From Neoceratodus forsteri (lineage: Eukaryota > Chordata > Ceratodontiformes > Ceratodontidae), in assembly GCA_016271365.2 (NCBI GenBank), contig CM028132.1, positions 586,775,001 to 586,839,000 of the forward strand: a DNA stretch of 64,000 bases, given 5' to 3'. Numbering within the stretch: position 1 is the first letter of the stretch; the number at the start of each line of letters is the position of its first letter. The notes under the pieces were generated by a model. It ran no database searches. It saw only the letters and a program-made list of their open reading frames with translations, and was not told the origin of the DNA. A program made the translations under genes and the position numbers. Below are positions 45,475 to 56,939 of the stretch, one piece after another.

Positions 45475-45745
45475 ATGCAAACAGAAAGCTGGGAGGAGGC
45501 AGGGAAACACCAAACAGAAGGCTGGGGGGTAGAAACATCAAACAGAAGGCCGGTGGGGGGGTTAGGCAATGCCAAACAGAAGGTCAGGGGCAGGGAATGC
45601 TAAACAGAAGTCCCGGGGCAGGGAAACACCAAACAGAAGACCGAGGGGGGGCAGGGAAACGCCAAACAGAAAACCGGGAGAGGGATTAGGGAAATGCCAA
45701 AGAGAAGGCCATGGGGGGCAAGGAAACATCAAATAGAAGGCCAAT
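45475..45745. repeat. Purine-rich minisatellite, about 32-bp unit
   Basis: About eight units based on CCAAACAGAAGGCCGGGGGG followed by GCAGGGAAACA. Unit length varies from about 28 to 38 by gain or loss of G runs. Divergence is highest at the edges. Confidence 0.8.
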
Positions 45746-46007
45746 AACAACTGTCAAAATGCAGATTGGAGTGTACCAAAGCTGTGCGAGACAAAGAAGA
45801 TAAAAACCAGTTTGTGTACTCAATATTAAAAAGTCAGTTTGTGTGCCCAATATTTTTTTTTAGTAAGTAAAATAGGAAAAAGCTACCTTCTTCATGCAGT
45901 CAAGGAAGGGGGTGGCAGATAGTTGGAGAAATCATCCAAGCTGGAAAATAAATATTTAGCTTATTTCTTTATATAATAAAAAAAGAAAAAAGGTTGAAAG
46001 GCCCAAT

Positions 46008-46330
46008 TTATAGCCCTCCAGTGGTGTGGAGGGCTGAGGTGCCAAGTGCCTGACCTCTCACCAGACCAGCAACCTGGGTTCGGAACGGATGTAGGTTACT
46101 TGGGGACTGACTGGATGAGGGAAGACAAATGTCTGTAGGACTGCTCTCGTCCCTTGGAAGGGGAAGGGGGGAACGCTCTCTGTGGCTCACTGTTGACTGC
46201 CACTTGGAGGCAGCTGTGTGGCAGCACAAGCAAACCACATAGCAGGAAGCGTTCCCACGCACAGCACACACTGCTCATTGCACAACTGTGGGCCCAGGGA
46301 GAAAATGCGGAGGAAATAATGGAGCATGGG
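46008..46330 (+). repeat. tRNA-derived SINE-like repeat, copy 1
   Basis: Shares ordered blocks with 49780-50110: CCAGTGGTG, TGAGG(G/C)TGAGG, ACCTGGGTTC followed by a G/A-rich stretch, and AGGACTGCTCTC. CCTGGGTTCGGAACGG resembles a polymerase III B box (GGTTCGANNCC), and the spacing from CAGTGGTGT is near the A-to-B box distance of tRNA-like heads. Interpretation as a SINE is tentative. Confidence 0.4.
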
Positions 46331-48069
46331 CTCTATGAAGCCCTGCCCATTGTACTGTGGCCCACTCTTTCACTCCAGTCTGGGATGGAAATCTGGGTGT
46401 GTGACCCAGAGGGAGGATGTCCCTCATTCCCTGGCTCCACCACAGAGGAAAATCCATTGGGGATAGGATCCCTGACTGTAGAGGAGGTAAGGGACAGCCG
46501 CAAGTACACAGGGACAGGACTAAGAAGCCACCCATTCCACCAAGGAGGATAAAAACCTTTATGGGAAAAAAGGAAGGGACCAATTTATATATGTAACCCC
46601 CTCCTCCCTTTATTCTGTCTAGGGGTTCCAATAGTAAAAATGCGAAGGGGAGGGCACAGAACCTGAGACCCTCCAGCATGCAACATACAGATTAGAAATA
46701 CAATGAAGGCCTTACCTGGCAGGTGGAATTACAAGCACTAAGACGGTCTCCTCTTACCAGGCTGATGTTGTCCCTCACATTGCTGCATTCCTCAGAGCGG
46801 GCTCAAGTGGGAAAAGTAGATGGAAAACCTTTTTTGAAGGGAACAATCAAGTTAATTCATTAAATAACCAATACAAACCATATAAAAGGAAATATACTGT
46901 AGGAACATTTAATTAGAAAACATAAATGATCTGTAATAAATATATGGAGTAGTTCCATGGGGCTGAGCGAATACAGAATTTAATGGGCACAAAGATACTA
47001 AAAGGACCAGGATAGTCAGATCACACAGGCCAAGAAAATTAGACCAGAACAGGCTCCATGCATAGATCTGCATGCCATAATCAAAGCTCCCACTTACCAA
47101 ATACGTTTTGCCAAAACCACCATTCCTTACCCAGGGGAGTGCCTAACCCCCTCCCCTCCACCTCCGGACCTTATAGGAACCGGGGCCTGATGCAGCCTAA
47201 ATCACCTCCCACAGCTGCTCCGTACTCTTTTTCCAAAACCCCAATAACCAGGTGTTGTTTCCCACCTCCATACCGGGTTGAACAGTGGTCTAAAAAGAGT
47301 GAAGTTTGACAAATGGCTCCCTCCTTCTGTTACAACTTCCCCCTGCATTTCTTATTGGGTCTGATACAGGTCCTGCCCCAGACACGGGCACGGCAGGCCC
47401 AATAAAGCGAATCCTGAAATACAGACCCTTCAACCTTTCCTCCAGCAGCATGCCACACAGGAAATTACCTCCTTGAAGCTGCCATCTCCAAGGGGCCCTG
47501 TTGCGGCCCTGCCACCACTATGACAGCCCCACTGCCATACCTCCATGTATTCAGGGCAGAGGGACCCCAGCCTTCAGATGTCACAGTCTTTCTTTCCCAC
47601 CTCCTATCTCCTACTCACCAGTAACAGCAAAGACTCCCCTGACCCCAGTAGTTGCCAACTCCTGCCACACTCCCCCATGGAGGCACCACATGACGCACCA
47701 CCGCTGTCCAGGATGGTACCTTCCAAGCCAGGGGGGTTTAGCCCTGACCACATATGTCTTGTTAAACCTGCCAACTCTCTCCCTTAATCCCAACAAGCCC
47801 AATCTCTATATAACAGGCTGGCACGCGACCTCTAGGGGCAGAGCACAGAACATGCCCAAGCTAAACCTAAAGGAGGCGCATCCGGGATAGTAAGCCCGCC
47901 CCATCTGGGGGGACTATAAATTACAAGAATGGAGCATGGGTGGTGACAATGAGGACAGGAAAACTGCAAAGAAAAAAGATCTCAGTGTAGGGATGTTGCT
48001 TATGATATGCACAGCTTTACTGTGTTTAATTGTGCATATGTTATGTACAGCTGTATTTAAATGTTTTTC
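46331..48069. other. Unassigned sequence
   Basis: About 1.7 kb without a recognised element. TGTAACCCCCTCC at 46591 resembles the gypsy LTR start, but no LTR body follows. Pyrimidine-rich from about 47100 to 47700. No convincing ORF. Confidence 0.35.
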
Positions 48070-48820
48070 TGGTTTCTGCTTGATTTTGTCTGGGGTGGGG
48101 GACTGGTGGTGTTGGTGTGGTGTTGGTGTGGTGGGGAAGCTGTTCATTGTTGGGCCATGATGGTGTGGGACTGACTGCATTGGTGGGATGGGTGGACTGG
48201 CTTTGCAGGTGGGGTGGAGGGTCTGGTTGTGTTGGTGCAGGGGCTGGGTTTTTTTTGGTGCAAGGGTGGGGAGTTGGCTGTTTGTTTGGGGTACCTGCCA
48301 TGTGGGGTGGAAGCTAGTTGTGATCACATGGGTTGAGTGGGGGGACTGACTGTGTTGGTGTGGTGGAGGTGCTGGCTAGTTCCACTTTGGTGGGGTAGAG
48401 GAGTTGGCTGTGTGGCTGGGGGGACTAACTGTTTTGGAGGGGACTTGTTGTGTTGGTGGGTGGGACTGACTGTGTTGGTGGGGACTGTCTTGTTGGTGGG
48501 GGGCTGGCTGTGCTGTGGGGGACTGACTGTGTTGTGGGGACTGGCTGTGTTGGGGAAAGGGAAAGGGGAAATTGTTTAACCAGGAAAGGCACACTAAGCT
48601 GAAGCTTGTTTCCAGGTGTGACCTGGGAGCACAAGGAAGTGTGTTGGTGGGGAGACTGATTATGTTGGTGGGGTGGGGGACTGTCTGTGTTAGTTTTGAG
48701 GGAGCTGGCCATATGGGGTGGGAGCTGGCTGTGATTACTTAGTTTAGGGTGAAGGCTGGTTGTGCTGGTGAGTTGGGTGGACTGGCTGTGTTGGTGGGGT
48801 GGCAGTGAAGGCCCATCCTG
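48070..48820. repeat. GT-rich minisatellite
   Basis: Irregular repetition of units such as GGACTGACTGTGTTGGTGGG and GGCTGTGTTGGTG, about 16-26 bases long. Long open frames on the minus strand here (rich in PTPHQHHQS) arise only from this repetition. A SINE tail is inserted at 48560-48640. Confidence 0.75.
48560..48640 (-). mobile_element. CORE-SINE 3' tail fragment
   Basis: The minus strand reads TTGTGCTCCCAGGT, AAGCTTCAGCTTAGTGTGCC and TGGTTAAACAATTT. It closely matches the tail of the SINE at 54655-54735. The 5' head is missing, and it sits inside a minisatellite. Confidence 0.75.
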
Positions 48821-49779
48821 TATATATCCAACAATCCCTGGTAGTCTAATGTACCCCTCAAACAGTTGCCAACCCCCACTTCTGACTCTCCCACTTCAGA
48901 CCCACCCCCTTCCCCCACCCCAAATACCATTCAGTAGTACTAGTAACACCCAGGATGAAGACAACCAGCATAGCCTTCCACTCACCTTCTTGGTTGGCCA
49001 CTGTCTGACTCCCAGTGAGCAATCACAAGGCTCATAATTACTCACTGGTGGTCAGATGGCATCAGGCTATGGAGGGTAGTGGAGGGCTGTGCTAGTCACT
49101 GTCATCCTAGTACTAGTATTACTGAATGTTGTCCAGGGTGGGGAGATGTGGACCAGTGGATCCAAAAGAGGTGAGTTGGGAGGGGGGTTTGGCAGCCATT
49201 TATGGGGTGGGGGTCCACTAGATGACCTGGGTTTATTACATCAAACACCGAATGGGGGTGGGGGACCATTAGATTACCAGGGTTTATTAAACCACACAAT
49301 AAAAGGGCTATTGGTGCTGGGGGACCACCAGACAACCAGGGTTTCCTGTGCCAAGTAGACAGGATGGGCACTCTGAGGGCTGCACAGGTATGCTATTGAG
49401 TCCATAATGGACATGCAGCTGGCCCCTTAGCACATTGCATACCAAATGGACTCATTAGCATGCCAGGGCTAAATATGAGCAGGCCACAGGATCCCTAGTG
49501 CTATCCTATTTGGGCAGCGATATCTCCAATGGGCTCACCTGTGGGCCATATTCAGTCAATGCAGTGTCAGCACTGGGCATAGTCACTATGTGCTGAACTG
49601 ATATGGCCCCATATTCTGAGAGTATGCTCTTGTCAGAGCATGCTAACTCTCTGATATTGTGCGGCCATGTGCTAACTGCCATGCAGTGCTCCTACCTAAG
49701 CAGCACTAATGGCTGGCTCGGAATATGAGGACCTTACTGAAAAATTGAACTGGGGGAATATAGTGAATCAAGACACTTG
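48821..49779. other. Unassigned sequence with a short three-unit repeat
   Basis: Near 49205-49345 three diverged units of about 60 bp share GGGGGxCCAxxAGAxxACCxG and GGTTTATTA. The remainder has no recognisable feature. Confidence 0.45.
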
Positions 49780-50110
49780 GTCACCATAGGCCCAGTGGTG
49801 CTGAGGGTTGAGGCACTGGATGCTACACCTCATGCCATGCTGGTGACCTGGGTTCAGGAGCGGACATGGGTCATCGGGGGTCAGCAGGGGAGGAAAGGAT
49901 GGAGCTTCCGGAGGACTGCTCTCCCTTTCTGGGAGGGAGGGGTTATTAATCCTGCTGTCTGGTGACTCCCATTGGAGACTGGTGGCACCACAACAGTCGG
50001 GATTCTAGTATGGGGATTGGTCGTGGTGGTGCTCCTGAGGGCATGCGTGGGAGCACACATGCACCACGCTGGCATGCATTGCACTGCCAGGCCTATGGGG
50101 AGGATGGAAA
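49780..50110 (+). repeat. tRNA-derived SINE-like repeat, copy 2
   Basis: Counterpart of 46008-46330: CCCAGTGGTGCTGAGGGTTG, GGTGACCTGGGTTCAGGAGC, and GGAGGACTGCTCTCCCTTTC in the same order and at similar spacing. The B-box-like GGGTTCAGGAGC is weaker here. No clear 3' tail or target duplication. Confidence 0.4.
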
Positions 50111-51169
50111 ATAGAGAAATACCAGTTGCCTGGCAGAGAAAGGTGGGTCCAGTGTGACCGCCCACGCTCAAAATACCTGGTCCGCCAGTTGGCTCCTGGT
50201 TCTCCCTTCACTCCCTGATCACTCTTCTGGATTACAGATAGAGTGCCAGTGGGAGTCAGCGGTCCTGCCCTGGGGGACTCAGAGCTGGGGGGACCTAGTG
50301 GCCAGAGGAGTGAGAGTGGAGGTGGACCCAGACCAGGAAGCTGATTGGGGACTTCAGGTATGTGGGAGAAGGCTGGATCCTGAGTGACCATACTGGAGAG
50401 AGGCTCAGGCACCAATAAGGGGACATAAAAAGAGTTCACAAAAAAAAATAATAAAAAATTGGTCACCTGGAGAAGAATACAGCATTTCAGCAACAAAGAT
50501 GAGAAAGTCAAGATGGTTTATCACAGTATATTGTGATGCATAATAATCACAATATTACGTCTTTTTGCAATAATAAATTATGATGATATACAGTATCATC
50601 ACATCATGTTGTCATGACATCCCTACTCATTAAGTTGAAAACCATTTACATGAATCAGTTTTGGGTAGAGCCGACAGCCCAGCAGGAGCATGCCACACGC
50701 TACCTTGCAGAAGACTCAGATTCGGTTGTGAACTTGGGTCTCCATTTGTCCAAAGTCTAAAGGTTTAAATATTTGTTCACAGCAGTGCTATTAGGTCCAG
50801 GGAGGGAGAAGCTGCCTTCCAGCAGCCACTGTCGCCCCTGTGATAGGCCAAGGAGACACAGAATACATGCAATCCTGCCTCCATCACAGGGTTGCTGTGG
50901 TGTCAGGGCAGCCAGTGGTGCCAGTCAGTCGAGGAGGTGAGAAAAACAGGTGTGAAAAGGATCCTGGTAGTTGCAAGACCCCCAGTATTCTCGGTTCCTG
51001 TGACTTCTTTTGACCTCCCCAAGTGGAATCAATGTTAGGTTTCCAGTGGACCTGATAGACTGTAGGGAAGGGTATGCCAGCACTGTCGATGGTGTAAATA
51101 TTTGGTTTTGGTATTTTTTATTGTATCTCGATCTTGTGGCTTTTCCCCACCTGCTACCCCCCAATGGCA
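50111..51169. other. Unassigned sequence with an AT-rich core
   Basis: From about 50520 to 50640 there are overlapping short inverted repeats built on ATCACAATAT and GATGATATACAGTATCATCA. They may be the end of a DNA transposon. Nothing else stands out. Confidence 0.35.
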
Positions 51170-53445
51170 ACTAGTCAGACAGCACAATCATCATGGGAAA
51201 ATACTGGACCTGGACAGTGTTGCAGTCATCAAGGTGGGAGGCCACCTAGCAACCAGTGATCACCATACAGTGTGGTTCAGCATAATGATGGTAGCAGAAG
51301 AAAACCACATTAGGACAAGGATCCTGGACTTCAGGAGGGTAGATTTAAAAACAATAGTTGAATGCCTCAGAGACAACCTAACGGGGAAATAGCCAGGGTG
51401 GGGTGGAGGAATAATTGGCCAGATTAAGGGAGGGCACAATGAAGGCAAAAAATCTCTGCGCAAAAGAAGTGAGCAAGAAAAAAAGAATAAAGAGGTGACT
51501 ATGAATCTGAAGGGAAGTGGCTAAAAAGGTTAAGGCTAAAAGGATAGCATTCAGAAGGTACAAAGAGACACAGAGGGAAGAGGATAGTGAAGTGTACCAG
51601 GAAGGGCACAGGGAAACAGGGAAAGTGGTGAGGAATGCAAAGGTGCAGACTGAGGAAAGAATAGCCAAAGGAGTATCTAAATAGGATAAGAACTTTATTA
51701 GGTACATAAGTGAGAAGAGGAGGACAACAGGAGGGACTGTGAGGTTAAAAAGGGTGGGTGGGGGGACTGTGCAGAAGAGGGTCAGGAAAAGCAGATATCC
51801 TGAACAGATATTTCTGTTTAGTCTTCACGGTGGAAGGGGAAAAGGATGGACCACATAAAAGCAGCAGGAACACTGAGAGAATGGAGGTAGACATAAGCCC
51901 ATTTACAGAGAAGAGAGTATTGAAAGGACAGCAAATCTGAAAGTGGACAATGCTATTGGGCCAGACGGGGTACACCCAAGGGTGTTACGGGAACTCCGGG
52001 AGGTGCTTGCTGCACCCCTGACAGCCCTATTCAACAACTTACTGGAAACAAGAGTGGTTCCAGAGAACTGAAGGAGAGCACTTTATAAGGACAGTAGCAA
52101 AGAGAAGGCTGGCAACTATAGGCTGGTCAATCTGACATCAGTGTTGGGGAAGCTATTGGAGTCCCTTTTGAAGGAAAGGATTGAGGAGTATCTTGAATCT
52201 AGCAGGTTATAAGACCTGAAGCAGAATGGAATCATGGGGGGGAGGGGCGCAGAGATCATGTCAGACAAACCTGATAGATTTCTTTGACTTGGTGACGCGA
52301 GAAATAAATCAGGATGGGGCGGTGGATGTGGTCTACTTAGACTTCAGAAAGATCTTCAATACTATGCCACATAGAAGGCTCATAAGAAAACTGGACCGTT
52401 TGGGGGTGGGTCCAAAGGTGGCAAGCTGGGTATGAAATTGGTTAATGGATAGGCAGCAGAGGGTAGTGATAAATAGAATTCACACAGTGGAAGGGAGGTA
52501 GACTAACAGGGTACCCCAGGGCTCAATACTAGATCCAGTCTGCTTTAATGTCTATATAAGTGACATTTTAGAAGCTCTGGAAGGGAAGGTATGCCTCTTT
52601 ACAGATGACACCAAAATGTCCTAGGGTAGGCACTCAAGAGGGGGTAGAGAGAATGTGCAGAGACCTGAGAAAACTCAAGGAGTGATCAAGGATATGGTGG
52701 CTGAGTTTCAATGTGAAAAACTACAAAAATCATTCTCCTAGGGTGCAGAAAAGTAGAGGCAGAGTGTAACATGGGGGGAGAGGTATTGGTGGTCACCAAA
52801 CAGGAAAGAGACCTGGGAGTAATCATGTCTGATTACCCCAAGGTGGCAAGGCAGTATGACAAGGCAGTGGGGAAGGCCAGTGGGATGCTTGGGTGCATAG
52901 GGAGGGTATCACCAGCAGAAGAAGGGAGGTGGTGTTGCCACTGTATAGATCATTGGTGAGACCCCACCTAGAGTACTGTGTCCAGTTTTGGAGACCACAT
53001 CTCAAGAAGGACATAGACAGGGTGGAGGCTGCCTAGAGGAGGGCAACTAAAATTGTGCTGAGGCTGCATCAGAAGTCCTATGAGGATGAGCTAAGGGATC
53101 TCAGTATGTACACCCTGGAAGACAGGGGAGAGAGGAGGGATATGATAGAGACCTGTAAGTACCTCTTGTGGTTGAACAAGGTACAGGAGGGGAGGAGAAG
53201 GTGCACAAGAACAAGGGGACATGCAATGAAGCTGGAGGAGGGAACATTTAGGAAGGAAGTGAGGAAGTACTTCTTTACTGAAAGAGTGGTGGATGCCTGG
53301 AACGGTCTTCCAGTGGAGGCAGTGGGCGAGAAAACAGTGGTACATTTCAAGCATGCATGGGAAAGGCACAAAAGGGGCGGACAAGATGGGCATAGCGGTC
53401 CTTGTCTGCTGGCAAATTCTATGCTGCTATGTTTTTATGATACAG
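51170..53445 (+). mobile_element. CR1-like LINE, ORF2 3' two-thirds
   Basis: Starts in the endonuclease C-terminus (VGGHLATSDHHTVWFS, RILDFRRVDL at 51102-51392). It passes the linker (51480-51700) and reverse transcriptase (SCQTNLIDFFDLVTREI, VYLDFRKIFNTMPHRR at 52226-52435; GSILDPV and LFTDDTK near 52520-52610) and ends with [15 protein letters not shown] (about 53280-53325). The 3' tail contains GGGCATAGCGGTCCTTGTCT and a TATG-type end near 53440. ORF1 and the endonuclease N-terminus are absent (5' truncation). Stops and shifts are frequent. Confidence 0.85.
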
Positions 53446-54174
53446 TCTGCTATGCTGCAGTAACCAGTAAATAAACCAGAAATGTTTCTGCACACAAAAT
53501 ACATATTGGGACCAAGCCCACACTTGGGTGTGTGGCCTACGATGCTAACTGTTCCATTTTAAGGGTTCAGCCAATTCTGTGACTAGTTCTCCAAGTACGC
53601 TCAGATACAAACTATCTGGGCCTGGTGCACAACCCACTCTGAGGGCCTCTAATCCTTGCTCACCCTTTCAGACTTGATCTTTATCCTTCCCATTACTTGA
53701 ACTCTTTGTGTGAATGATTTAATCCCAATCTCTGCACATGGCCCCACATCCTAAACCATGAATACTCAGCAAAGAATTGTGCAGTACATTTGCATTCTGC
53801 TCATTTTCTGCTACTTCCCCCTAGTAACCTTACAATCCTCCCCATTAACCTTACAATCCCCCCTCAGTTTTCCTTTTTTCCCAAATGTATCTAAAAAATT
53901 ATCCCCCCCCCACCTCCATCCCCTTCACACTCTCAGTAAACATCAGTTCCATGTCTGCCTGGATTGTTGCCCGTTCTTACAATGGAAATACTAGGCAGAT
54001 GAAATACTCTATGATGCTTAGAAACACAAGATGTTTACATGAATAACGTATATGCAATTTGTTTTAAGCACTGGGCACTTCATGGAAACCCCACTTGTTT
54101 TAAATCAAACATGATATGGCACTCTTGAGAGACTGATTTCAGCAGGAGAAGAGTGGAGGAAGTGAGTCTGTAAG
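53446..54174. other. Unassigned sequence
   Basis: Pyrimidine-rich at 53800-53940 with a C run near 53905. No open frame or repeat that I can defend. Confidence 0.4.
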
Positions 54175-54319
54175 CAATAAGACATGACAGGGTGGTGGTT
54201 GTTATGTGATAACCGCACATCTAGGTGAGTGGTGAGGCACGAGGCCGAATGCTGAGTGTCCTTCCGCACCTAGGTGTGCGGTTATCACATAACAACCACC
54301 AACCTGGAGTGTCTTATTG
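54175..54319. mobile_element. Hairpin (foldback) element, 145 bp
   Basis: Two arms of about 53 bases: left CAATAAGACATGACAGGG then TGGTGGTTGTTATGTGATAA; the reverse complement of the right arm reads CAATAAGACACTCCAGGT then TGGTGGTTGTTATGTGATAA. The arms meet at CGCACATCTAGGTG and CACCTAGGTGTGCG around a loop of about 39 bases. The copy is nearly perfect over its inner 33 bases. It is a small MITE or a DNA-level hairpin of unknown origin. Confidence 0.75.
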
Positions 54320-54530
54320 CGCTTATAAAATGGCCAATAACTATGGAAAAAAGGACACTGACAAGGTTTTTAATTTTGAAAACTTTGTAACATTTATTTA
54401 AATACAGAATACAGAATTAATTGAAAAACTGAGAAAAAATAGTCCCTTGATAAACTTTTTGAATGGTCAAAGATAGCAACTGGCAACAACATTAGCAGGC
54501 AACAGTCTACTTGTTGTAATTTATCAATTT
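54320..54530. other. AT-rich spacer
   Basis: Low-complexity A/T-rich sequence before the SINE. No feature seen. Confidence 0.5.
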
Positions 54531-54743
54531 AGGAGGCAGTATAGCGCAGTGGTCTAAGGCTCTAAGCTGTAAATCTGGTGACATCCAGCAGACCAGACCT
54601 GGGTTTGAATCCCACAGCTTCCACTTGCATACTGTGTGACTCTGAGCAAGTCATTTAACCTCCTTGTGCTCCCAGGTCGCTCCTGTAAAAAAGCTTTCAG
54701 CTTAGTGTGCTATACCTGGTTAAACAACTAAATGAAAAAAAAT
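54531..54743 (+). mobile_element. tRNA-derived CORE/MIR-like SINE, full length
   Basis: A tRNA-like head contains an A-box region (TAGCGCAGTGGTCTAAGG) and a B box (GGGTTTGAATCCC). The conserved core reads ACTGTGTGACTCTGAGCAAG then TCATTTAACCTCCTTGTGC, close to the known MIR/CORE-SINE core. The tail AGCTTAGTGTGCTATACCTG ends in ATGAAAAAAAA. The same tail occurs alone at 44848 and 48560 on the minus strand. Polymerase III would transcribe it; it depends on a LINE for copying. Confidence 0.85.
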
Positions 54744-55430
54744 TGCACTTTTCCGTGGAATACTGGGTTCATAAGGTTAAACGGAATGTTACTGTGGGAT
54801 TTAAATTTAGTCCCTGTTCAGCGCTGTCGCTGTTGCTTTAATTTCTGCTGCTTATCAGCATGCAACACGCGCAGAGCTCACAAAATTAGCCCTGCTTTAA
54901 CTTTCAAGCCTCTGAGCTGTATTTACCGTGTACTGATTCATTCTCATGGCGATTCGCTTTACCAGCCATGTGACTGATGGTGGAATCATGAGGCAACTGT
55001 AGGAGGGACACGCTGGCACTGATTTGCCAGTTTTTTATGGGGGAGGGAAGGTTAGCGGTTGTGCAGTTCATTGTGTGGTATGCCGTGTCACTGATCGAGT
55101 CCTTGGCTTCCAATTGTACTATGAACCGATGGATCTGTGGCCTAAAACGGCTTGTGGTGCAGGAGCTCTCATATGAGGTCAGTACACAAAGGGCAATGTG
55201 GCACTGGGTTTATTTTGCTGTTGCTTTGTTGTCTGAATACATTCAGACTATGGATTCATCTGTTTTCTTTTTTTTTATAATGATGGCAGTTATGGCTGAA
55301 ATAAACAGTTTTACCTGACAAAGATGGGTTAACATTTTGTGTGAGATATGTTGAGGGGCATTACTATTTATGTGGGCTCTGTACTAATTACCTAAAGGGT
55401 TCCCAATCCAGTGGTTGTCTTCAGTTATAC
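54744..55430. other. Unassigned sequence
   Basis: Mixed-composition sequence without a recognised element. Short open frames (54732-54977, 55037-55318) match nothing I know. Confidence 0.4.
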
Positions 55431-55705
55431 ACCTGGGCCCAGATATTCAAAAGGGTTGCACCATGCTCAACAGGGTTGTGCATGCGCAAGTCCTACATTG
55501 CGCCATTTTGCGATATTCAGCAGGAGGCAGTTACGCCACTGACAACAGGTTGCGCAACAGCACAATGCAAATGAATGCATGCTCAACAGGAGGGGGAGGA
55601 ACCATGCATAAACTGCGCAACCCGATATTCAGTCGGGTTGTGCAGAGTTGTGCATGCGCAACCCCCAACCTGCGCCTGCACAACCTTGAGCCAAAAAAAA
55701 AAGGA
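55431..55705. repeat. Dyad-rich segment with TGCATGCGCAA motifs
   Basis: GTTGTGCATGCGCAA occurs near 55474 and 55638, and related GTTGCGCAAC and CTGCGCAACC lie between. CCCGATATTCAGTCGGG near 55622 is a perfect 6-bp stem with a 5-base loop. GATATTCA is repeated (55441, 55510, 55623). It may be the left part of a non-autonomous DNA transposon that includes the following minisatellite. Confidence 0.45.
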
Positions 55706-55804
55706 TCAAGTTGAGGGCCACCCACAGGTGAGCTGCTGTATTGCAGGGCGCAACACAGCAGCTGCCACCCCTGGCTGGTCCCCAACTCGGTCCCTGTGCC
55801 CCCC

Positions 55805-56170
55805 CACCAGCCCGATCCCAGGCATAAAGTAACATGACCCCCCACACACATCTCCTGAAGCCCGATCAGGCATAAAGTAACATGAACCCCCCACACACAC
55901 TCCGCAGCCCGATCGCAGGCAATAAAGTAACATGAACCCGCCCACACATCTTCGAAGCCCGTGCGGGCAATAAAGTAACATGAACCCCTCCCTGCCCACA
56001 TCTTCCCCGAAGCCCGATCGCGGGCAGAACATGTATCAACCCCCAGTGCCCGATCGCGGGCAGAATGTAAAAAGCCCCCAACCCGAATATCTCCCTGGTG
56101 GTCCACTGGACGTAATGCCCGATCGCGGGCAGAATGTCAGATTACAACCCCCAAACATCTCCCTGGTGTC
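55805..56170. repeat. Minisatellite centred on GCCCGATCGCGGGC
   Basis: Seven units, each opening with GCCCGATCGCGGGC or a variant (near 55812, 55860, 55909, 55957, 56012, 56048 and 56118). It is followed by AATAAAGTAACATGAACCCC in the left units and AGAATGTxA in the right ones. The core is itself a dyad. CpG is retained in several units. Confidence 0.75.
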
Positions 56171-56939
56171 TAGTGTCCCCACCCACCCACCCACGAAGCC
56201 CCTCCATCCCGCTCCCTCGGCAGCCGGCGGTGGCAGCATCCCACCCGCCTGCCGCCCCGCCGCCCACCGACTGACTGTCCGGTAGGGCTGCACACCCATT
56301 GGTGCAGAGCTACAGCCAATGGGCTTGCAGCCCATACCGTACATGACAGTCCAGATTTGTGAATGAACATCATAGTGCGGCTGCACTACAAAATTAATAG
56401 TCACACTCTGCACTTCAATTACCTAAGCATCTAAATTATCACTCGGTGGAATTAAAGCAGGATACAGATTGGCTAAATATTGCACATGGAGCTAACACGT
56501 CTTAGCAGGAACTGCTACAATTAAATGGCTAAAAAAAACACAGAGTTTGTTTGGATCCCCATGCACTGTCTATGCACCTCTGTTCAGGGCACAATAGGCA
56601 AAAGGGTTGAAACCCTGCATAAATGTTATAGCACAATTAAAGCACCCCAATGAAGGGGGGTGAATCTACTTAGTTGTACAAAATGTTACTGCAAATAAAC
56701 TATCTCCATTGCTCTGCCGACTAGGGCCTTTTTTTTTAAAAATGGCGCAAGAGTACAAGTCCTTTGTTCCACAAACACATACGCAGATGGAAATTAAAAA
56801 CGGCCGCTCTGACTCTGGTGAGGCGTCGTATTGTACCTGCAATGCAGCTGATTTCGGCTCCATGTCAGGGGAGGGCATACTCTTGTTTCACACACATAAA
56901 CTAGCATTTGTCAATGCCGAATGTTGATTGCATTGGTCT
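56171..56939. other. Unassigned sequence, CpG-rich left edge
   Basis: 56190-56285 is GC- and CpG-rich. CCCATTGG (56296) and CCAATGGG (56317) form an inverted CCAAT-type pair. The rest, to the start of the satellite, shows no element I recognise. Confidence 0.4.

Noticed and set aside
45202..45513. 103-codon minus-strand ORF, hydrophobic-looking
   Set aside because: Lies in strongly purine-biased DNA; composition alone explains it.
46591..46640. TGTAACCCCCTCC as a further gypsy LTR start
   Set aside because: The following sequence does not match the LTR body seen at 18261, 31490, 41698 or 61176.
47914..48712. Proline/histidine/glutamine-rich minus-strand ORFs
   Set aside because: Produced by the GT-rich minisatellite; no start context or conserved domain.
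54531..54620. Genuine tRNA gene
   Set aside because: B box is present but the head is diverged and continues into a MIR-like core and A-rich tail, which is a SINE.
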